A stretch of DNA of 64,000 bases. Source: Owenia fusiformis. Taxonomy: Eukaryota > Annelida > Polychaeta > Sabellida > Oweniidae. Positions within the stretch are counted from its first letter, which is position 1, and every line of letters starts with the position of its first letter. Made by a program: the position numbers and the translations under genes. The DNA lies in assembly GCA_903813345.2 (NCBI GenBank), contig CAIIXF020000007.1, positions 24,723,564-24,787,563 of the forward strand. The letters are read 5' to 3'. The notes beneath the pieces were generated by a model. The model was not told where the DNA came from, searched no databases, and was given only the letters and a program-made list of their open reading frames with translations. Positions 56,788 to 64,000 of the stretch are shown piece after piece.

Positions 56788-57160
56788 TGCCCTGCGTGCA
56801 AACCCACAAAGAATTTTATCTTGAATGAAATCCTTGTAGATAACGCTAACAAATTATTTCACACATCTCCCCAATGAAAACATGTGTTTTTAATGAACTA
56901 AGTGACTTTCTAAGTCAAAGTGAATTTACAATGCTATGTTGAGTACATATTCATCTATACAAGCCTTGGTGATCTATATATTCAGGAAAATGCCTTATTT
57001 TGTGAACTTTTTATCATTGGTTCCAAAATATCAATCAAAGCTCAATGTTTATAACCAGGAAATAAATTGCTAATTGAGCAGAAACCTCTCTAACAAAAAA
57101 CATTTTTCAGCAATGATAAAGCTCTCTTTTAAGAGGCAAAGTCAAAATGAGCACAAATGT
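56788..57160 (+). mobile_element. Family B MITE, old degenerate copy
   Basis: The left end TGCCCTGCGTGCAAAC and the subterminal ATAAAGCTCTCTTTTAAGAG with GTCAAAATGAGCACAAA match the family B order and spacing (about 370 bases). The right terminus and target duplication are no longer clear. Confidence 0.65.
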
Positions 57161-57774
57161 TTCCATGTGTTTTAGGGCTGAACAGTGAACATTACTCAGT
57201 CCTATCAGACAAACTGGATTGATCGCCCATATAATCCAGGCACAATCTTAGGTACACAATAGCAGATATATTTGGACTTTAGGGCTCTTGGTGTCAACTT
57301 AAACATCCTGTATGAGATTCACAGGTGAACAAACAAACTGGAGTCAAATAGTACAAGATGGAAATTGTCATCCATGCCTCTGTGATATCTTATTCTCGGT
57401 GATCCTTCAATACATGTATTTTGATTTGATTTGCCCAAATTATTGATACAAAGCTGAGCCAGCGGAAGTCATCAGTTGCTTTCAAACTCCTCCTTAGAGA
57501 AGGTTTTCTGATTGAAAACTACCATGAAAAACATGAAAGCCTAGTTTTCAATAACTTCTAGCCACATGGGTGTGAGACTGTGACTACGTGTTCCCATATC
57601 GCCTTCCCAAGAAGCTGTTTCTATACCACCAGATATGGTGTAAGCGGTGTGAGAGTATATTATCAATAAGGAGGCTGGAGCATCTGCCTAGTGATGAGAG
57701 CAATAGATAGAGGCATGAAATAAGGATAACTCGGAGCAATAAGATACATTTCAATCATCCTAACCCTACCTTAA
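57161..57774. other. No gene seen
   Basis: Unassigned sequence between family B and family A copies. Confidence 0.35.
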
Positions 57775-57945
57775 ATTCTCTATGATCTCATGTACTTTCC
57801 TCTCTTTCTCTCTTACATGTCAATGAACCGTATCATTTCCAGGCATTTTTGTACAATTTAGAGTGTTAGCTCTATGTATCTTTACTAAATTCCTTGCTGA
57901 TTTCACTCTTTTTGACTCTATTTCACATTTCCAAACATGACCAAA
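57775..57945 (-). repeat. Family A module, minus orientation
   Basis: It contains TTTCCAGGCATTTTTGTACA, ATTTAGAGTGTTAGCTCTAT, AATTCCTTGCTGATTTCACT and a TCACATTTCCAAACATGACC inner end. Confidence 0.75.
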
Positions 57946-59139
57946 GAGGGATTTCAACAACTCTTGGTTTAAATACCCCTGATGTTGGATTTCCTGTGAT
58001 TACATTTCTAGAACAGTAAGTCATTATTTTCATGTAATCTTTCACTGCTGCTCCATTCTTCACAAGTTTAGCTAATTCCCAATATGAAGCACATTCACAC
58101 AAGAAATACAGTCAAATCTTCGAATAAATATATTAACAGATAAATTATAGAACAATTTTAACATAGATAAATATTACATTATAGAATGTCAAGCATATAA
58201 ATAAAGGGGCACCAATAAAGGCACCGTGTTTCTTGGACCTGTACTACCCCCCTCTCCCACACACACACACATTCAGCAACTGGAGTTTGATAGATCATTA
58301 TAACTGCCCGAGGTGAAGTCCCCCATATTCTGACAATCATCACATCTTTCTGTTTTCAAACCACCAATACCATATGAACAATATGAAAAATACTGGTAGA
58401 AGGTTATGATCTTTCAGGATGAGTCTCCCAGAATATGCAGACTATGATATACCTGGAAGGTGATGTCATATCGCAGGACAGGTGCAAGGTACATTGTAAC
58501 ATATGGCCCTGCGATTACAAAATGTTGAGGTGGCACATTCATACAGGTACATATTACATGAAAAATTCTGATTGCAAGTACATGACTAAATGTACCCTTT
58601 CCAATACTTGATTTTGCCTCTTAAAAAGAGTGCATCAACTCTAACGTTCTACTAGACTCTACTGGGGTAACATAAGAGGGGAAGTTGTCTCTGTTCTAAG
58701 GCAGGACCAATGCTTTACCTATAGCATTGCCGTGCCATTTTGGAATTGAAACCATTGAAGCTCCATTGAATTTATGATTTGAAAGTTACCTTATGCTCAG
58801 ATTGAAAATCTAAATTTTTCACGAATTTTGTAAATCGTAAAAATATATTTTTGAGCTTTTGACACATACGAGTCTGAATATTTCAAATGGGGTTTGTATC
58901 TACTTGGAAGAAAGTCCAGGTCAAGCACTCCTACCTAAGAAAACCATTTTATTTATTGAAAACTTCACACTTGAGAGCATATATCTTCCCATTTCATCAG
59001 ACCCAATTCCCATAGGTAAAATGCACTTCTGGTAAACATAACATTAACAGATTTTTGTATATATCAGTTATGTAGGAAGTGGCAGATTTGCTGGCATTTC
59101 ATGTCAATCGGTGTCAGCCCGGGGATTCAAAATTAGAAT
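57946..59139. other. No gene seen; CA-rich microsatellite near 58255
   Basis: CACACACACACAC occurs at about 58258-58271. The family B relative at 58593 is listed separately. Confidence 0.4.
58593..58669 (-). mobile_element. Short family B relative
   Basis: TACCCTTTCCAATACTTGAT, TGCCTCTTAAAAAGAGTGCA and CTACTAGACTCTACTGGGGT follow the same order as at 43736 and in the element split at 31410. The ends TACCC and GGGGTA form a short inverted pair. No target duplication is clear. Confidence 0.55.
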
Positions 59140-59310
59140 AAAATGATTACAACAAAACGCTTTCAAACATGAAATGAACTAAAAAGACGTAATATGAGCA
59201 AATATATTAATAAACAGTCATATATATAAAACTCTGATTTATATAGAAATGCAAAATAATTTATATATTATATAGGTTTTAAAGAAAACCAACTTGAAAT
59301 GAGCATGGCC
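59140..59310 (+). repeat. Family A module, plus orientation, strongly degenerate
   Basis: AATATTAATAAACAGTCAT, ATTTATATAGAAATGCAAAA and TAGGTTTTAAAGAAAACC keep the family order. Confidence 0.4.
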
Positions 59311-61061
59311 AGATTTTAAAGTGACATGTTAAATGGTGGCATACTATTATCCTAGCGATCTCTAAGTGTGCTATGGACATTAAAAGCCTTGATAGAGTTT
59401 GATAAGTTGACATGCAATGAAAGCTCAAATCAACCAAAGTAAAGTAAAATTAATTTTTTATCCTCTTTTGCATTGGGACTATACAACAAAATGCATGCCC
59501 TTAAAGAACCAGGTATTAAATGGATTTAATTAGTTAGCGGTTCCCACTTCATAGAATTTCAATTTGAGATAGCCTACCACAAGAAAAATCCGCAATTCAA
59601 AATAACAATGATTCATCCCCCTTCAGGTATCGGCGAATGTAACCTAAGGTAATTTATTTTAACCATTCCTAAATGTTATTTTCTCATTAATATCTCATAA
59701 TCACTCGTAGCTGTTCTACCCATTGTTTCAACATATTAATTGTACACAGGTAAATTGCTAGTTTCTACAGGTAAATTGCCATTAAAGCCGATATCAGGTG
59801 AGTCAGGTGTCTCTCTAGACAGAACCATCTCAAAAAATAAAAAAATGATCAAATAATCCATCATTGTACCATCAAAAACCCTCGAAAAGAATATGCACAT
59901 ATTCTTTATCTTGTATCTAAATACAAGCTTGCTCATTTATGTTTCTAATATGCATTTTTAATTTTTAATAACCTTCACAAAACAAAGAATGACCATGGTT
60001 GAATTTTTGTAAGGAAAGCATGCTCATCATTTTCCATCTTGGCAGACATACTACAGACGCCCTTACTCTTGGGATCTCATCTCTGTGAAATTATAATCTT
60101 TGTTTTTGTTGGTGCAGTAGAGAAAACTACATATAGTGAGACCTGTATATACAAATAACTTTTAATTCTGAACACCTTTCAATGTGAACATCTTTTCAGT
60201 CCTTTTTTCTCCCACTGGCTGCTAAACTAATCAATCAAAATGAGTTAATAGGGAGGTGATCTGAACTTTACCTAGCATTCAGATTAGACTAGGTTTACTT
60301 AAAAAATAATTATTCAAGTTATGAGTGAGTATACAAGTTCTCAAATTTTTTTGCTTTTCGTAAAATTCAGCATTCCTTTCTCTAATAGCTATGCACTTGA
60401 AATACATAAGTTTATACATTTGTACTTGTAGTACTTCGCGACATTTGATCTTTCTTTGTTCTGCTCCTGGAGCAATTCAAACATGTTTTTGTTATTTCAC
60501 CACAGCAAAAATGTTGTGAATTTTGCCTTGAGAGGTCTCGATACATGATCGCTAATTATCTTCATGCTTTTTTACATAATCATCTAATCATAACACTTTA
60601 AGGGAAAGTTAAAAATATCAAGTACAAACCGATGACATGTATGTAATAACTATTCAGAAAGTACTTGTTAAAATCAAATATTTTGACTGATTTTGAATTT
60701 TAACACGGAGTTCAATGGGCTTATGGGCCAGCCTTAATTAGGGGGTAAGAATTCGATATGTCAGTATGTTGCATAACCTGCTACTGCTGTCAGTTATTAT
60801 GTTGCATAATGAACAGTTTTCCTGATCCCAACACCTGAGAAATTATATTGCATGATTATTATTATATTATACAGGCGATGCCATGATTTTTCATTATAAC
60901 ATCTTTAATTTCTAGTAATGGTCTTTTTGTTAAAGATGGGCAAATAAGATCAGAAACAAAGAGTTGCTACATGTAAATATGATATATAGTACAGTCCAGT
61001 GTTGACTTCTTAGTCCCGGTATGATCATAACTACAAAAAACTAAAATAGAAATATGATGGA
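59311..61061. other. No gene seen; possible mariner-like end near 60135
   Basis: TAGTGAGACCTGTATATAC near 60136 resembles the terminus of the element at 53911, but no partner end is clear. The rest is unassigned. Confidence 0.35.
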
Positions 61062-61173
61062 AAGCCCTGCATCAAGGCCCTGTGTTGTTCTCCAATCCTC
61101 TTCCTCATACAGAACAGCAATGTTTGGGTAATATACAGTAGGAAAGTAACTAGTAGGGTTTGATACAAGACTT
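61062..61173. mobile_element. Probable family C MITE, old copy
   Basis: AAGCCCTGCATCAAGGCCCT at the left and GGGTTTGATACAAGACTT at the right match family C ends in inverted orientation. No target duplication is evident. A donor-like GTAAGTC on the minus strand at its edge comes from the terminus. Confidence 0.5.
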
Positions 61174-63017
61174 ACCAAATATAGCAATAGTGTTATAATT
61201 GCACCATTCAAAAGAATATCATAAATAATGAATTGTTACCACGGAAAACCCTATTATGATGTATGTTATACTTCAAAGCCATATGCTAATATAATCTCCT
61301 ATTCGGAACAATTACAAACCATCAATCAAAGATATAATACATTTACTGTCATGGAGAATCGCATAGCTCTAATAGTTTTTATCTATTTTATCAATATACT
61401 GGAAGTATGTTAGAGGATATACATAGATAATAGTATATCCTATAGTTGATTCATATGGAATACTGAAAATATTGAACAATAAATCGTTAACTCAAATATA
61501 AAAAAAAAATATATATAGGTATTTAATTTCTGAATATTAAGATAGATTATGGAGTATGCCATTGGATGTAGCTAGGATATGCATTGGTTTTTGTCAAAGT
61601 CATTATTGTTCAATGCTTCCTTTATTCTATACCTATTAAACCAGGGGTAATCATTCTTTATATGACAACACACTACGATATAATGGCATTATCTTTGGGA
61701 GAACATATTGATACTCATATTAGTAAAAGGAGCTGATGAATGTGATAAAAACCTACTGTCAGAAGATCATAGAACATCATACACTGACTGCCTAGTAGCA
61801 ACATGACTTTTGACAGAATTCTCGACTGTGCAATTCTGCATATAAGCCAAAAGGTGCTCAAATATGAGCTTATTTTTATAAGATAGTTAGGCTAGTTTCT
61901 CTGGCTTGAATACAGGACTAGGTAGATGATACTCCCTTCCACCATCCAAAATTTGAAACCTTTAGAACCCAAGATATGTAAACTTATCTGGCTGAGAATC
62001 AAGTTGCCTAATCATCAGATGCGATTTCTACGATTCTTGGCAAATTCCTTCAATAACTATAATCACAAACTGGTTAACAGCTATTGCGCAAAGTAATTAG
62101 TGAATAATTCCAGTTGAATCACTGTAACAGATACATCTTCGATATTCAATTCTTGGATACCCGTCAAGAACGATGAATAAGTGATTGTTTCCGTTATAAC
62201 TGTGTAAAAGAACAATTAACTATTTAAATAATAATCTTATCAATCTTCATATACTTATACAGATATATAATATAAAAACGGTTTCATAATTGAAAAATAA
62301 AGTTGTAACATAAAAATAGGGAAACTGGCCATTACAATGCACCGACAAAGAAACCACTAAATTCACTTATATGGGAAAATAATTTGAGGTCTGTGCTCTG
62401 GACTGTATTAATAATACACAAATAATAAATTTCCAATAGACAATATTTTTTTGATATGTACCAAGCCAAGAAAGAAAAGTCAAATGTATAAGTGTAGTAT
62501 CATTCTATGATCAAACCATTTCTTAAAATCACTTTGTAAAATTTGTATGTTTTACCAGAGATCTAAAAATCACTTTATAAAATTAATACCAGGTGTAATA
62601 CTTCAACATTTAACATCAAGACGCAAACATAAGTGTTTGACTTTAATTAGAAACTGTCGGGATGAGTTAATATTGTTTGACACATTTGTTAACCCTTATA
62701 AGTCTACACTGCTAAAGATATCCTACATATAAACAGGCTGTGACTGTAATACATATTGCCAGATGGATTAGGATAATCCATCTTGGAGTTTGGAATCTGC
62801 CAATAGTAATAGCTAGGATTCCAATAGAAATTCAGAGATATTGCGAATTTCTATAAATTACGATACAGATAAAAGATGAATGACACGACCCTGTGTGTGA
62901 AATGATCTTTGGATGCAATAATCTCAGAGTAATGGATCTTGCAGCATGAATCACGCCAAATAGTACGGAGTAGAAGGTCTTAGACAGGCGAATATTAGGT
63001 TTAATTTCCTGTAGAGT
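61174..63017. other. No gene seen; unassigned AT-rich sequence
   Basis: Frames at 61228-61413 and 62547-62732 (plus) have no splice context or domain. No repeat family is recognised. Confidence 0.4.
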
Positions 63018-63265
63018 CTAATAAGGCAGAAATATATCTACATACTTTTTCCACATGCTAATATTGCTGGCTTTATGATAAATCTGTTTGAAGTGTAAAC
63101 TTTGATGTTCAAGATATCTACGCAGATTACTCTCAAGAAATTCTGTTTGTATTCTGGTTATAAAATATTTTGAGCGACTGATTGAATATTTTCTCAAATT
63201 TGTGAGGTTTTGACTGCTTCTGCTTTGCACTTTTGTATGGGGCATTTTGAATGCATGTGCTTCAT
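63018..63265 (-). other. Candidate second, terminal exon downstream of the signal-peptide exon
   Basis: This minus-strand frame of about 80 codons is rich in S, R, K and Y and ends ...KKYVDIFLPY then a stop. Upstream lies a good acceptor, CACCTCCCCTGCAG (near 63285), but using it after the 63568 donor (phase 1) meets a stop at once. An AG at about 63266 (TTCAATGAAG) would keep the frame open. The joined product would be a secreted protein of a little over 100 residues. No family or polyadenylation signal is recognised, so the link is speculative. Confidence 0.25.
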
Positions 63266-63567
63266 TGAATGCATACTAAGCTGCAGGGGAGGTGTCAACT
63301 TAATTCAGAGTTGACAATATTTCATGTGGACCTCAGTGGGGGCTAAGTAAAGGACCACTGCACTCATTCAAACCACAACAATGGCAGGTCAATGGACATG
63401 CATTTTAAACTTCTGAACAAATTCCACCTTCACTTCGGAGACGTTCTAGGCCATGTACATTGCCGAAATTGTGCATATGCGTAGGAAGAGTACTCCATAT
63501 TATGAGTTTCACTTGCTGCCTTTGATAAGCGATCTGAAATGAAAGTTATAAGAAGTTGAAAACTTAC
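63266..63567 (-). other. Putative first intron of the minus-strand gene
   Basis: It begins with the consensus donor GTAAGTTTTC after 63568. CpG-containing bases around 63430-63490 lie inside. The downstream boundary is uncertain because the best acceptor breaks the frame. Confidence 0.25.
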
Positions 63568-63646
63568 CCAAAATATTTGTAAAATAGTTCAGCAGCAAAA
63601 TCCATCCAACAAATATCCAACTGTTCATCTCTTGATTTCGCCCCAT
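63568..63646 (-). CDS. First coding exon of a secreted or membrane protein (signal peptide), partial
   Basis: A minus-strand ATG at 63646 (in-frame TAA 10 codons upstream, at 63677-63679) opens a frame of 26 codons plus one base that ends exactly at a consensus donor, TTTTGG-GTAAGT. A second in-frame ATG, at 63628, has a better start context (AAGAGATGA). After it come N-S, then the hydrophobic run WIFVGWILLLNYF, then TNIL-G. That is the layout of a cleavable signal peptide: short polar start, hydrophobic core, small residue at the exon end. A signal peptide on its own first exon, with a phase 1 donor, is common in animal secreted proteins. Mature protein and family are unknown. A competing 64-codon frame over the same bases is less compelling. 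Confidence 0.5.
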
Positions 63647-64000
63647 ATTTACACTTTTCCCTCTTTCCTCCGATATTTACAGGTCCATGTGTTAGACATA
63701 TGTCTCCTAGATATAATTCTATGTACAAATAATCCACATTAGGGGTGAAATACAGCAAAAAATCATAGGAGTTTTAGTTGTACATCCATCCTGTGTGAAA
63801 CTGTTGTGTAGTGCCAAAACGAGGCTAGGTCAATTAACCTTATATGGTCATAAGCTCATTTGCATATCGCGGTCAATTCAAACTTGTAATCAGAGGTGCG
63901 AAGAATGTACAAACATGATAACAAGGGGAATTAGTACAATTAGGAAGGATGTTTATCAATGTTTGTTTATCTTACGAATAATATGATAGAATCAACTGTC
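63647..64000 (-). promoter_or_regulatory. Presumed 5' untranslated and upstream region of the minus-strand gene
   Basis: Upstream of the signal-peptide exon on the minus strand the DNA has no recognised repeat. It contains an octamer-like ATTTGCAT (about 63858-63865) next to ATCGCGG, and scattered CpG. No TATA box is well placed. The transcription start cannot be located, and the window ends here. Confidence 0.25.

Noticed and set aside
1-64000. CRISPR arrays, operons, rRNA or tRNA genes, known conserved microRNAs
   Set aside because: No regularly spaced identical repeats with unique spacers, no packed open frames, no tRNA cloverleaf with matching A and B boxes, and no match to the conserved microRNA seeds I could recall.

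Overview
This window looks like nuclear DNA from an animal with a repeat-rich genome, most likely a marine invertebrate. It is roughly one-third GC. It has no long open frames and no operon-like gene packing, and it is filled with non-autonomous transposons, foldbacks and minisatellites. The short termini CAGGCCCGTAGCCAGG (25.82 kb) and the GACGGACAGACAG run (30.09 kb) are of kinds I associate from memory with marine invertebrate genomes, but I cannot name a species. No complete protein-coding gene is visible. The best exon evidence is all on the minus strand: a signal-peptide-type first coding exon at 63.6 kb with a GTAAGT donor, a 55-nt exon-like segment at 39.8 kb with a strong acceptor and donor, and a 133-nt exon-like segment at 17.2 kb. 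Whether these belong to one gene with giant introns or to several genes cannot be decided from this window.

For reference I use local family names. Family A is a roughly 150-bp module found in over 30 full or partial copies in both orientations. It often forms inverted pairs, with outer ends like TTCAAATTTTAGAGAGAAA. Family B has TACCCT termini, 9-bp target-site duplications (TSDs) and an internal GAAGCTCTCTTTTAAG motif. Family C has TAGTCT termini and 9-bp TSDs. Family D is a 580-bp element with TTAA targets and AGGGT termini. Family E is a TTAA element with AGTCCCCGT-type termini. Family F is Harbinger-like, with TGCCTGGGTCAC termini and 3-bp TWA targets.

Layout: 0-2.2 kb holds an old duplicated segment and one family D copy. 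2.7-23.7 kb is dominated by family A, interrupted by a CpG-rich non-repetitive patch at 8.0-8.9 kb and another with an exon candidate at 16.9-17.3 kb. 24-33.3 kb is a dense transposon nest: family E, family C with a hAT-like element inside it, a 21-bp satellite, family B, a 1.6-kb family F element carrying six 162-bp tandem units, a second family D copy inserted into an older family B relative that also received a family B insertion, and another family B copy. 37.6-40.4 kb holds a family A foldback, the 55-nt exon candidate and a promoter-like cluster. 42-63 kb is mostly decayed repeats, with a small family F foldback at 51.7 kb, a LINE-like 3' end at 52.96 kb and a decayed non-LTR endonuclease at 55 kb. 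63-64 kb contains the start of a minus-strand gene.

No rRNA, tRNA, CRISPR array or bacterial feature was seen. Family boundaries marked by TSDs are read directly from the sequence. Superfamily names and exon assignments are inference.
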